This document shows positions 24,454 through 32,421 of a stretch of DNA of 38,989 bases, piece after piece. Every line of letters begins with the position of its first letter. Positions within the stretch are counted from its first letter, which is position 1. The DNA comes from DATEJJ01 sp039649115 (GTDB lineage Bacteria; Actinomycetota; Actinomycetes; Mycobacteriales; Micromonosporaceae): NCBI GenBank assembly GCA_039649115.1, contig JBBWZQ010000046.1, forward strand, positions 1-38,989, in the 5' to 3' direction. The notes under the pieces were generated by a model, which was not told the origin of the DNA, made no database searches, and saw nothing but the letters and a program-made list of their open reading frames with translations. The position numbers were made by a program, and so were the translations under genes.

Positions 24454-26201
24454 GCGAAGTACGGCCGGTGCAGGCTGTTCGGGCCCTTACCGGCCAGGCA
24501 GCGGAAGGTACGGTCGCCGGTCGCGAACGCGGCCGGCGTGGGCGGGAGCACGTCGATCTGCCACTGGACGGCGGCCAGGTTGACGATGCCCAGGGTGATC
24601 GAGTTGCACAGCCCGCGCACCGCGTCGCTGTCGCGCACCGCCTGGTGGTCGACGCTGGTGACGCCGGCCGGCAAGGTGCCCAGGGCGAACACCTCCCAGG
24701 TGTGCGTGGCGGTGCAGGGCAGGCTCGTCGCCGTGGCCACGCCCTTGCTGACCGCCAGCCGCCCGAAGCAGGTCGCCTTCGCGGGGCAGGCCCCGCCGAC
24801 GATCGCGATCGCGCAGCTTCCCGTGGACGCCAGCGGGCTGGCCCCGCCGCCCACTCCGGGTACCGACGCGCCCGGCGCGCCCGGGGTGGCCGCCGCGGAG
24901 CCGCCGACCGGGGCCGGGCGGGTCGAGCGGGACACCTGCGGGGGGCGGTGGCCCAGCCCGTACCAGGTCGCACCGCCCACGAGCAGGCCGAACACGAGCA
25001 GCGCCGCACCCGCCGCGGCAAACGGCCACCAGCGGCGCCGCGGCCGGGTCGCCTCGGGATCGGGCTCCCGGCGGCCGGGCACGAAGCCGGCCAGCCGGCC
25101 CGGGACAGGCTGGCCCGGGACAGGCTGGCCCGGTACGGGCGGCCGGCCGGCCGGCCCGGTCGGACCCGTGGGCCAGCCGGGCGGGCGGTGCCCGGAGACC
25201 GGCGGCCGGCCGGGCGGCGCCGGCGACACGGGCGGCGTCGAGACCGGCCGCACCCCGCCCAGCGGTACGGCCACGGTGACCGCGTCGAGCGCCGGCGGCC
25301 CAGCGGGCACCGCACCGACCCCGGGCACCGTCCGCAGCGCCGAGAGGGGGATGGCGGCGGTCGGCGCCTCGCTCGCCGGTACCGTGAGCGCGGTCAGCCG
25401 GTCGCGCAGCATGACCGCGGTGGGGCGAGCGCCCGGTTCGTTGTGCATGCCGCTGCGCAGCACCTCGAGCAGCGGCCCCGGCACTCCCGGCAGGTTCGGC
25501 ACCGGCTGGTCGAACAGCTCCATCAGCGTGATCAGGCTCGGGTTGTGCTCGTCGCGCCAGCGCGGCGGCCGGCCGCGCAGCAGCGCGTAGAGCGTGGCGC
25601 ACAGCGAGTACACGTCGGCCGCGGGCGAGGGCGGGGTGCCGGCCCGGAACATCTCCCGCGGCGCGTACGCCGGGGTGAGCACCTCCAGCGTGATCGAGGT
25701 GTCCCGGGTCTCGGCCAGCACGGCGAGCCCGAAATCCGCGAGGGCCGGCTCGCCGAACCGCGAGATCAGGATGTTCGCCGGCTTCACGTCGCGGTGCAGC
25801 ACTCCGAGCGCGTGCGCGTCGGCGAGGGCGTCGGCGATCTTCATGCCGACCTCGCGCGCCTCCAGTGGCGTGAGCGGCAGCGACCTGATCCGGTCGGCGT
25901 ACGAACCGTCGCACAGTTCCATGATCAGGTACGGGTGCCCGTCCGAGGTGACCCCGGCGTCGAACAGGTCGACCACGTGCGGATGGCTGGACATCCGGCC
26001 GGCCGCCCGCGCCTCGCGCAGGAAGCGCCGCTGGTCGCGCTCGTTTTCCAGGGTGCGGTTCTCCACCTTGACCGCGACATCCCGGCCGACCGACTCCTGC
26101 GTCGCCCGGTAGACCGTCGCGTACCCGCCACGGGCCATTACCGACAAGCCGGTCAGACCGGGAACCGTGGGCGGTGGCAGCGGGGTCGCGGGCTGGTCCA
26201 C
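24447..26201 (-). CDS. Membrane serine/threonine protein kinase with a Cys-rich extracytoplasmic domain
   Basis: A 584-residue Hanks-type kinase. The kinase domain (about 15-275) has the glycine-rich loop ARGGYATVY, K45 (AVKVE), the catalytic loop HRDVKPANIL with D138 and the DFG motif at D156, so it should be active. A long Pro/Gly-rich cytosolic linker (with VPGQPVPGQPVPG repeats) leads to one membrane span at about 391-409. The outer part has at least six cysteines in a septum-formation-like pattern (CPAKATCFG, then PCTATHTWEVFALG), probably disulfide-bonded and possibly a sensor. The GTG at 26201 starts one base after the cyclase gene stop, so the two are probably cotranscribed. No PASTA domain is present, unlike PknB. 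Confidence 0.93.
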   Translation of the reverse strand: MDQPATPLPPPTVPGLTGLSVMARGGYATVYRATQESVGRDVAVKVENRTLENERDQRRFLREARAAGRMSSHPHVVDLFDAGVTSDGHPYLIMELCDGSYADRIRSLPLTPLEAREVGMKIADALADAHALGVLHRDVKPANILISRFGEPALADFGLAVLAETRDTSITLEVLTPAYAPREMFRAGTPPSPAADVYSLCATLYALLRGRPPRWRDEHNPSLITLMELFDQPVPNLPGVPGPLLEVLRSGMHNEPGARPTAVMLRDRLTALTVPASEAPTAAIPLSALRTVPGVGAVPAGPPALDAVTVAVPLGGVRPVSTPPVSPAPPGRPPVSGHRPPGWPTGPTGPAGRPPVPGQPVPGQPVPGRLAGFVPGRREPDPEATRPRRRWWPFAAAGAALLVFGLLVGGATWYGLGHRPPQVSRSTRPAPVGGSAAATPGAPGASVPGVGGGASPLASTGSCAIAIVGGACPAKATCFGRLAVSKGVATATSLPCTATHTWEVFALGTLPAGVTSVDHQAVRDSDAVRGLCNSITLGIVNLAAVQWQIDVLPPTPAAFATGDRTFRCLAGKGPNSLHRPYFAQ

Positions 26202-26202
26202 G

Positions 26203-29200
26203 CTATGAAAATACGCCAGCGGATTGACCGGGCGGTGTCATCTGCGAGTCACCAGCCGCCATCCCATCGCCCAGCGACGCGAGGAGCAGATCGGCCGCGG
26301 CCCGCTCGCTCACCTGCTGTGACCCGTACGCCACGGCCACCGCCTCGACCGCCACCACCCGTGCCTCGTCCATGGCACCCACGGCCGCCAGGCAGCAGGC
26401 CAGCTCGCGCAGCGCGATCACCCGGCTGCGCACGTCCTCCCCGGGCAGCTCCACCGCGTGGCGCGCGCAGGACAGCGCCTCGTCGGCCCGGCCGAGGGCG
26501 CGCAGCGCGCCGGCGTACAGCGCGACACCCTGCCGGCGCGGGAACAGCAGCGCCGCCCCGTCCGCCTGGGCCGCCACCGGTTCCAGCAGGTCGGCGGCCC
26601 CGGCAGGGTCGCGCGCGGCGAGCATCGACGCGGCGAGCAGCACCCGCGGGCCGAGGGAGGCGGGCTCGGCGAGGTTGTGCGGCTCCACGACCCGCAGCAC
26701 CGCCTCCGCGTCGCCCCGTGCCGCGGCCGGGTCACCGCGCTCCAGGCTGACAAACCCCCGGATGGTACGGGCCATGCCGATCAGCAGCGGGTGCGACGTC
26801 TTCTCCCCGTATCCGAGCGCGTCGGTGAGCAGATCGTTCGCGTGGTCCAGCTCGGCCAGCCCGCGCGCGATCGCTCCCCGTACCACGAGGGCCAGACCGC
26901 GGCCCCAGTCGTCGGCCGCGATCGCGAAGTCCCGGTAGGCGCGGCGGGCCTTCTGGTCGGCATCGGCCAGGTCGCCCAGTTCGGCGGCGGCGAACGCCTC
27001 CACCGCCCGCAGCGTGCCCACCGCCCACTGCTCACCCACCCGTTCCCCGAACGGCAGGAAGAGCCGGGCCAGCCGGCGCGCCTCGGTCAGCCGGCCGGCG
27101 AGCAGCCGCGCGAACGAGGTGGTGCCGCGCAGCCAGGCCCGGCCCACCGGGTCGTGCTGCTCGGCGAACAGCCGCGCCGCGCGGCCGAGGGTGGCGTCCG
27201 CGCCGGCGAAGTCGCCCCGCGTGGTGGCCACCCAGGCGAGATGCTGCAGCGACCACGCCTGGCTGCGCGGGTCGTAGTCGCGCAGGGCGATCAGGTAGGC
27301 GTTGGCGAACCGGGAGCTCGCCTCGGCCAGCCGCCCGCCCAGGAAGTCGGCCATGCCCAGCCAGCGCATCGCCTCCGCCTGTACCCCCGGCATCTTGCCC
27401 TCGGTCGCCGCCGCCAGCGCGTCCTGCCAGGTCGCGTAGGAGCGGTCCACGTCGCCGAGCAGCCGGTACGCGCGACCGGCGAGCAGCAGCGCACCCGCCC
27501 GGCTGGCCAGGTCCTCGCCCGCGTTCACGCTGATCTTCTCGGCCTGGGCCAGCGCCTCCGCCGTGCGGCCGAGCTCCAGCAGCGCCCGGGCGTGGATGAG
27601 CCGGTCGGCCATGGGCAGCGTGTCCGCGCCCAGCGCGGCGGCCCGCTCCAGGTAGGTGATGGCCTGCGCGGGCTCGCCCGAGCCGACGGCCCGCCGGGCC
27701 GAGCGGCTGAGCGCGGCGACGCCCAGCGGCGACACGGCACGGGCGTCCACCTCCGGGCGCAGCCCGACCGCGTCGGCGAGCGTGGTGGCGCGCTCCACCT
27801 GCTCGGCCACGAACGAGTCCGCCGCCTCCGCGGTCATCCCGACCGGCCCGTCCACCGGGATGGGCTGGCCGCGCGACCCGTTGCCGGAGCGGGCGGCCGC
27901 GGCCGGCGCCGCCCAACGGGCCAGACGCGCGTGCCGCTCGGCGAGATCCGCCTTGCCGATGCCGGCGTAGGCCGCCTCGCGCAGCAGCGGGGTGGCGAAC
28001 GCGTACCCACCGCGTACCCGCCGGAGCATGCGGCGCTGGAGCAGTTCGTCCACGGCGCGCTCCAGCTCGACCTGCACGACCGCGGCCGGCCGGCCGTCGC
28101 GGGCGGTGCGCAGTTCGCGCAGCGCGGTCAGCGCGCCCTGCGGCACGGTGTCGCCGACCACGGCCGCGTCGCGCAGCGCGTTGCGCGCGTCCGGCGGGAG
28201 CGCGTCGATGCGGGCGGCGAGCACCGCGGCCAGGTCGCGGGAGAGCAGCCGGCCGCCGAGCGAGCCCGGTGCCAGGCGCCAGCCCTTGACCGCGCCCGGC
28301 ACGAGCTGCGGATGTGCCGGCCCGGGGGTCAGCGCCCCGCGCTCGATCAGCAGGGTGACCAGCTCGGCGAGGTAGAACGGGTTGCCCTGGGCGGTGGCGA
28401 GCAGCCGGTCCTCGTCGGCCTGGGCCAGCCGCCCGCCGTCCAGGTAGGCGCTCAGCAGCCGGGCCGAGTCGGCGCCCCGCAGCGGCGGCAGCGTCGCGAC
28501 CTCCGCGTCGGCCAGCCGCGTCAGTATCCCCGCGGTGCGTACCAGCTCCGGCCGGCCCAGCAGCAGGAGCAGTACCGGTCCGGTGAGCCGGGACAGCATC
28601 ACGCCCAGCGCGTCGATCGTCTCGGCTGCCGCGTCGTGCAGGTCGTCGGTCATGACCAGGAGCGGCGCCTCCCGGGCCAGCGCGCTGAGCAGATCGGCGA
28701 CCGCCGCCGGGGTCGCCTCCACGTCCAGGTCCTCGGCCTCGCCCCCGCCGAGCCCCGGCTCCGCCCGCCCGGTGTAGGCGGGAGAGTGCTCGCCGCCGCC
28801 CAACCCCGGCTCCGGCTGCGCCCGCCCGGTGTCGCCGTACCCGAGCAGGGTCAGCAGCAGCTCGGTCGACAGCCTGGGCGTGTCCGGCGCGATCCGGGCG
28901 AGTCGCGAGCCGAGCCGGCGCAGCCGCTCCTCCACGGCGGTACGCGTGATCGCCGACGCCGGGTCGGTGAGGCCGATCGCGATGCGCACCAGATCGGCCA
29001 GCGGAGCCAGCCGCCGCTGCTCACCGAATGCCGCGCAGTGCACGGCGAGCACCCGGGGCTGGCGCGGACCGACGTCGTAGCGGGCCACGAAGCGCTCCAC
29101 CTCGGTGCCGAACCTGGTCTTGCCCAGGCCGGCCTCGCCGGTCATCACCATGACCCGCGGCTCGCCCCGGTCGGCCACCTCGGCCAACCGGCTCGCCACC

Positions 29201-29916
29201 CGGGCCAGCTCCGTCTCCCGCCCGACGAACGGCGCCTCGTCACCGATTCCCGACCGGGTGCCGGGGGCGTCCAGCAGGCCGAGCAGCTCGTACGCCTCGA
29301 CGGGTTCGCGTTTGCCCTTCAGCCGCAACGGCCGCAGCCGCCGCCAGGAGGCGACGTGCCGGCTGCTGGCCGAGGTGCGCTCGCCCGCGTAGACGGTGCC
29401 GATCGCGGCCGCGTCGGCCAGCCGGGCGGCCGTGTTCACCGTGTCGCCGATGACGGTGTATTCCAGGGCGGCCTGCACCCCGGCGACCACCTCGCCGGTG
29501 TTGAGCCCGACCCGCAGCCCGAGCGGCGCCCCGCCGCCGCGCTCGTCGTCCAGCACCCGGCGCACGGCCCGCTGCATCGACAGCGCCGCCCGCACCGCGC
29601 GTTCGGCGTCGTCCTCGTGCGCGACCGGCGCGCCGAAGACCGCCATGATCCCGTCGCCGGTCAGCTTGTCCACGTGCCCGCCGAAGGTCTTGACCGAGCC
29701 GGCCAGGGCGGCCAGTACCCGGTCGGTCACCGCGCCCACCCGCTCCGGGTCGTGCACCTCGGACCAGGCGGTGAAGTCGGACAGGTCGCCGAACAGCAAG
29801 GTCACCACCCGCCGCTCGGCGGCAGGCAGGGTGGCGGCCGCCGGCAGCGCGGCACCGCAGTTGTGGCAGAACCGGGCACCGGGTACGGCGACGGTTCCAC
29901 ACACGGGACAGGTCAC
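26203..29916 (-). CDS. Class III adenylate cyclase fused to AAA ATPase and TPR-like regions
   Basis: A 1237-residue signalling protein. A zinc ribbon (C3, C6, C17, C20; CPVCG and CHNCG) is followed by a class III cyclase domain (about 37-215). Metal ligands D44 and D88, substrate lysine K84, T154 at the adenine-selecting position, and transition-state N161 and R165 are all present. It should therefore make cAMP; the Lys/Thr pair is as in CyaC-type enzymes. An AAA/NACHT-like ATPase follows (FVGRETEL; Walker A GEAGLGKT at 260-267), then helical TPR-like repeats to the end. The architecture resembles large mycobacterial cyclase-ATPases. The GTG at 29916 is chosen because it overlaps the MBL gene stop (GTGA); a GTG at 29931 would add 5 residues. 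Confidence 0.92.
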   Translation of the reverse strand: MTCPVCGTVAVPGARFCHNCGAALPAAATLPAAERRVVTLLFGDLSDFTAWSEVHDPERVGAVTDRVLAALAGSVKTFGGHVDKLTGDGIMAVFGAPVAHEDDAERAVRAALSMQRAVRRVLDDERGGGAPLGLRVGLNTGEVVAGVQAALEYTVIGDTVNTAARLADAAAIGTVYAGERTSASSRHVASWRRLRPLRLKGKREPVEAYELLGLLDAPGTRSGIGDEAPFVGRETELARVASRLAEVADRGEPRVMVMTGEAGLGKTRFGTEVERFVARYDVGPRQPRVLAVHCAAFGEQRRLAPLADLVRIAIGLTDPASAITRTAVEERLRRLGSRLARIAPDTPRLSTELLLTLLGYGDTGRAQPEPGLGGGEHSPAYTGRAEPGLGGGEAEDLDVEATPAAVADLLSALAREAPLLVMTDDLHDAAAETIDALGVMLSRLTGPVLLLLLGRPELVRTAGILTRLADAEVATLPPLRGADSARLLSAYLDGGRLAQADEDRLLATAQGNPFYLAELVTLLIERGALTPGPAHPQLVPGAVKGWRLAPGSLGGRLLSRDLAAVLAARIDALPPDARNALRDAAVVGDTVPQGALTALRELRTARDGRPAAVVQVELERAVDELLQRRMLRRVRGGYAFATPLLREAAYAGIGKADLAERHARLARWAAPAAAARSGNGSRGQPIPVDGPVGMTAEAADSFVAEQVERATTLADAVGLRPEVDARAVSPLGVAALSRSARRAVGSGEPAQAITYLERAAALGADTLPMADRLIHARALLELGRTAEALAQAEKISVNAGEDLASRAGALLLAGRAYRLLGDVDRSYATWQDALAAATEGKMPGVQAEAMRWLGMADFLGGRLAEASSRFANAYLIALRDYDPRSQAWSLQHLAWVATTRGDFAGADATLGRAARLFAEQHDPVGRAWLRGTTSFARLLAGRLTEARRLARLFLPFGERVGEQWAVGTLRAVEAFAAAELGDLADADQKARRAYRDFAIAADDWGRGLALVVRGAIARGLAELDHANDLLTDALGYGEKTSHPLLIGMARTIRGFVSLERGDPAAARGDAEAVLRVVEPHNLAEPASLGPRVLLAASMLAARDPAGAADLLEPVAAQADGAALLFPRRQGVALYAGALRALGRADEALSCARHAVELPGEDVRSRVIALRELACCLAAVGAMDEARVVAVEAVAVAYGSQQVSERAAADLLLASLGDGMAAGDSQMTPPGQSAGVFS

Positions 29917-30716
29917 GGTGTGTCCAACCACACAGTGCCGGGTTCTGATTCCTTCGCGATGAGCGCCAGCTGCGCCCGTACGGACATTTCAGCTGCGAAC
30001 CACAGCGACCGGTCCACATCTGCGTAAACGATCTCCATCACCTCGGCAGGCGTCCGGGCGCCGGCCGCCACCACCTGCCGCACCTGGGTGAGCCGCGCCC
30101 TGCGGTGCTGGCGGTAGAAGCCGGCGGCGGCGGCACAGTCGGCCAGCGCCGGGCCGTGCCCAGGCAGCACCGGGATCGGGCCGAGCTCGATCAGCCGCGC
30201 CAGGCTGGCCAGGTAGTCGCCGAGGTCCCCGTCCGGGTATGCCACCACGGTCGTCCCTCTACCCAGAACCGTGTCACCTGTGAGCACCGCGGGCCGGTCA
30301 ATCTCGTCGACGAGGAAGCCGACCGAATCGGCCGTGTGTCCGGGCAGGGGCAGCCGCCGCAGGCCCGGCACCTCGGCGAGGACGGGCGCGCCGGTCAGCT
30401 CCCGCAACCGCGCCACACCCTCGACGTGGTCGACGTGGCCGTGGGTGACGAGGATGCCGGCGATCGGGCCGTGCCCGGCGAGTGCGGCGAGGTGCCCCTC
30501 GTGCAGCGGGCCCGGGTCGACGACCACGGTGCCGGCCGCCGGCAGCCGCAGCACCCAGCTGTTGGTGCCGTCGAGCGTCATCGGCCCCGGGTTGGGTGCG
30601 CGGACCAGGGTGGCCCAGTCCGGCAACTCCCCGGCGGGGGCCGCCGCCGCAGCGGTGACGTGTGCCGGCCCGCTACTCGCCCCAGGTGTGCCCGTCGCCC
30701 CAGGTGTGCCCGCCAT
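29913..30716 (-). CDS. MBL-fold metallo-hydrolase (LACTB2-like)
   Basis: A 267-residue soluble metallo-beta-lactamase-fold protein. The zinc motif THGHVDHVEG, GHTADSVGFLV (His), LTGDTVLG (Asp) and LPGHGPAL (His) give a complete two-metal site, so it should be a hydrolase. The C-terminal helices (EVMEIVYADVDRSLWFAAEM) match LACTB2-like and Rv3677c-like proteins. The natural substrate is unknown; related proteins include endoribonucleases and thioesterases. The N-terminal 25 or so residues are low complexity and partly encoded by an 18-base direct duplication. TAACAT lies 7 bases before the ATG, suggesting a leaderless promoter. The stop overlaps the cyclase gene start. Confidence 0.92.
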   Translation of the reverse strand: MAGTPGATGTPGASSGPAHVTAAAAAPAGELPDWATLVRAPNPGPMTLDGTNSWVLRLPAAGTVVVDPGPLHEGHLAALAGHGPIAGILVTHGHVDHVEGVARLRELTGAPVLAEVPGLRRLPLPGHTADSVGFLVDEIDRPAVLTGDTVLGRGTTVVAYPDGDLGDYLASLARLIELGPIPVLPGHGPALADCAAAAGFYRQHRRARLTQVRQVVAAGARTPAEVMEIVYADVDRSLWFAAEMSVRAQLALIAKESEPGTVWLDTP

Positions 30717-30729
30717 GCCAGCGATGTTA
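30717..30729 (-). promoter_or_regulatory. Candidate leaderless promoter of the MBL-cyclase-kinase operon
   Basis: On the minus strand TAACAT (30729-30724) fits TAnnnT and lies 7 bases before the ATG at 30716, in the 32-base gap after the RidA gene. No ribosome binding site and no clear -35 are seen. Confidence 0.4.
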
Positions 30730-30748
30730 TGCCGGACGTCTGACGCTT

Positions 30749-31210
30749 CTACGAACTGATCTCAACAATCAGTTCGACCTCCACCGGCGCGCCCAGCGGC
30801 AGCTCGGCGACGCCCACCGCGCTGCGCGCATGCCGGCCGGCCTCCCCGAACACCGCGCCGAGCAGCTCCGACGCGCCGTTGACCACGCCCGGCTGGCCGG
30901 TGAAGCCCGGGGCGGACGCGACGAAACCCACCACCTTGACCACTTTGACCACCCGGCCCAGGCCGACCAGCGCGTCGATCGCGGCGAGCGCGTTGAGCGC
31001 GCACCTGCGTGCCAGCTCCGTCGCCTGCCCGGGCTCGATGTCCGCGCCCACCTTCCCGGTGGCGAGCAGCGCACCGTCCGCCAGCGGGAGCTGTCCGGAA
31101 ACGTACACGTGCGAGCCGGACCGGACGGCCGGCACGTAGGCGGCGAGCGGCGCGGCCACGGCCGGTAGCGCGAGTCCCAGCTCGGCCAGCTTCCCGAAGG
31201 GATCGGTCAT
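30749..31210 (-). CDS. RidA-family protein
   Basis: A 153-residue RidA/YjgF-family protein of the longer actinobacterial type (Rv3678c-like). It keeps HVYVSGQLPL, ARRCALNALAAID and the C-terminal block ARSAVGVAELPLGAPVEVE with the conserved Arg. RidA proteins deaminate reactive enamine/imine intermediates from PLP enzymes; whether this subgroup does so is not certain. It forms a trimer in the family and acts in the cytoplasm. The ATG at 31210 lies 3 bases after the DUF4177 stop, with AAGGA upstream inside that gene, so the two are cotranscribed. Confidence 0.92.
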   Translation of the reverse strand: MTDPFGKLAELGLALPAVAAPLAAYVPAVRSGSHVYVSGQLPLADGALLATGKVGADIEPGQATELARRCALNALAAIDALVGLGRVVKVVKVVGFVASAPGFTGQPGVVNGASELLGAVFGEAGRHARSAVGVAELPLGAPVEVELIVEISS

Positions 31211-31213
31211 CCG

Positions 31214-31375
31214 TCAGTCCTTGGGGCGCTTGAGGTATGCCACGAGCTGCTCCGGGTTCGGCCCCGGCACCACGGCCACCAGCTCCCAACCGTCGTCGCC
31301 CCAGTTGTCGAGGATCTGCTTGGTCGCGTGGACGAGCAGCGGTACGGTGGCGTACTCCCACTTCTGCTTCGGCAT
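31214..31375 (-). CDS. Small DUF4177-family protein
   Basis: A 53-residue protein of unknown function, strongly conserved in actinobacteria next to RidA (Rv3678A-like). The characteristic core is KWEYATVPLLVHATKQILDN, then GWELVAVVPG and LVAYLKRPKD. The ATG at 31375 (MPKQKWEY) is preferred because it matches the family start and has TATCTT 6 bases upstream. A longer frame from ATG 31426 would add 17 residues without family similarity. It is divergent from the Pro-rich membrane protein and leads the minus-strand run toward the MBL, cyclase and kinase genes. Confidence 0.88.
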   Translation of the reverse strand: MPKQKWEYATVPLLVHATKQILDNWGDDGWELVAVVPGPNPEQLVAYLKRPKD

Positions 31376-31387
31376 GCACACAAGATA
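31376..31387 (-). promoter_or_regulatory. Candidate leaderless promoter of the DUF4177-RidA genes
   Basis: TATCTT (31387-31382 on the minus strand) is a good -10 match exactly 6 bases before the ATG. No ribosome binding site precedes the start. Confidence 0.45.
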
Positions 31388-31454
31388 GTGCGGGGGCAGC
31401 CGCTCCTCCCGGGAGGGATCAGCCATCGGGCCACCGGGGGCACCGGCACCCGAT

Positions 31455-31460
31455 TACCCT
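31455..31460 (+). promoter_or_regulatory. Candidate -10 element of the Pro-rich membrane protein gene
   Basis: TACCCT, the same hexamer seen before arsA2 and ponA, lies 35 bases before the ATG. This gene, unlike those two, has a leader with a ribosome binding site (aggtgagg). Confidence 0.35.
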
Positions 31461-31495
31461 GGCGACACCCAAGGCGAGACAAGCAAGGTGAGGAC

Positions 31496-32389
31496 ATGAC
31501 GCAGCCGCCCGGACCCCCGTTCCTGCCCGGCGAACCGGGGTACCCGCCGCAGCCCGAGCAGCCGCAGCAGCCGGGCCAGTCCGTGCCTTACTCGGTGCCG
31601 ATCCAGCCGGTACCCGGCGAGCCCGGGTATCCCCCGCCCGGGTATCCCCCGCCCGGATACCAGCAGCCGGGCTATCCGGCGCCGGGCTATCCCCAGCAGC
31701 CGGTTCCGCCGATCAGCGCGCCGCCGGGCTACCCCACCGGCGCACCGCCCGGATATCCGACGAGCGCCCCGCCCGGCTACCCCACCACTGCCCCGCCCGG
31801 CTACCCCACCAGCGCCCCGCCCGGCTACCCCACCAGCGCTCCGCCCGGTTTTCCGACCAGCGCTCCGCCCGGCCCTTATGGATCGCCCGGCCCTTATGGA
31901 TATGGACAGTTCGGCCAGCCGGTGCCCCCGGCGAAGAAGAAGCGCGGCCTGCTCATCGCCGTGCTCGTGGCCGCCGCCCTGCTGGTGCTCTGCGGTGGCG
32001 GCGGGACCGCCGCCTTCCTGGCCACCCGCAACAGCTCCGGCGGCAAGGGCCAGGCCAGCGCGATCGAGGCGGTGCAGGGCTTCCTCACCGCGGTCTACCA
32101 GGACATGGACGCGACGAAGGCGGCCACGTACGTGTGCAAGACCGCCCGCGACAAGGCGAAGTTGACCAGGAAGGTCAGCGAGATCCAGCGGCAGAACGCG
32201 ACCTACGACACACCGAAGTACACGTGGACCACACCGGGGACCGACCAGAACAAGACGGACGAGGCGATCCTGTCGACCACGATCACGCTGACCACGGCCA
32301 ACGAGCAGTCCGCGACCCAGAAGCTGCGGTTCGTCGCGACGAAGAACAACGGCTGGTGGGTCTGCGAGGTCACGCAGACGTCTCAGTAA
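31496..32389 (+). CDS. Pro-rich single-span membrane protein with extracytoplasmic DUF4878-like domain
   Basis: A 297-residue protein. The first 140 residues are Pro/Gly/Tyr-rich and probably disordered in the cytosol, including about seven tandem copies of an 8-residue unit, APPGYPTS. A basic stretch (PAKKKRG) and one membrane helix (LLIAVLVAAALLVLCGGGG) follow. The outer C-terminal domain (AIEAVQGFLTAVYQDMDATK onward) resembles the small NTF2-like DUF4878 fold, with one pair of cysteines (YVCKTA and WWVCEV). Such proteins are common in actinobacterial envelopes; the role is unknown. The ATG at 31496 follows AGGTGAGG. It lies between the DUF4177 gene and the ArsA pair, where M. tuberculosis has no equivalent as far as I recall. 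Confidence 0.88.
   Translation: MTQPPGPPFLPGEPGYPPQPEQPQQPGQSVPYSVPIQPVPGEPGYPPPGYPPPGYQQPGYPAPGYPQQPVPPISAPPGYPTGAPPGYPTSAPPGYPTTAPPGYPTSAPPGYPTSAPPGFPTSAPPGPYGSPGPYGYGQFGQPVPPAKKKRGLLIAVLVAAALLVLCGGGGTAAFLATRNSSGGKGQASAIEAVQGFLTAVYQDMDATKAATYVCKTARDKAKLTRKVSEIQRQNATYDTPKYTWTTPGTDQNKTDEAILSTTITLTTANEQSATQKLRFVATKNNGWWVCEVTQTSQ
31720..31875 (+). repeat. 24-base tandem repeats coding for APPGYPTS units
   Basis: Consecutive 24-base units (gcgccgcccggctaccccac and variants) encode APPGYPTS-type octapeptides. Copies differ mainly at silent positions, and one copy has Phe for Tyr. Confidence 0.8.
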
Positions 32390-32408
32390 CACGGTCGGGT
32401 CCGTGTAA

Positions 32409-32421
32409 TACCGTCGGACCC
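32409..32421 (+). promoter_or_regulatory. Candidate leaderless promoter of the first ArsA gene
   Basis: TACCGT (32409-32414) lies 7 bases before the GTG at 32422, and no ribosome binding site is present. Confidence 0.35.

Noticed and set aside
26458..30027. A very long plus-strand frame antisense to the cyclase gene
   Set aside because: Such open antisense frames are common in high-GC DNA; the minus strand encodes intact cyclase and ATPase motifs.
30662..30716. The 18-base direct repeat near the MBL start as an operator
   Set aside because: It lies inside the coding sequence and simply encodes the Gly-Thr-Pro-Gly-Ala repeat of the N-terminus.
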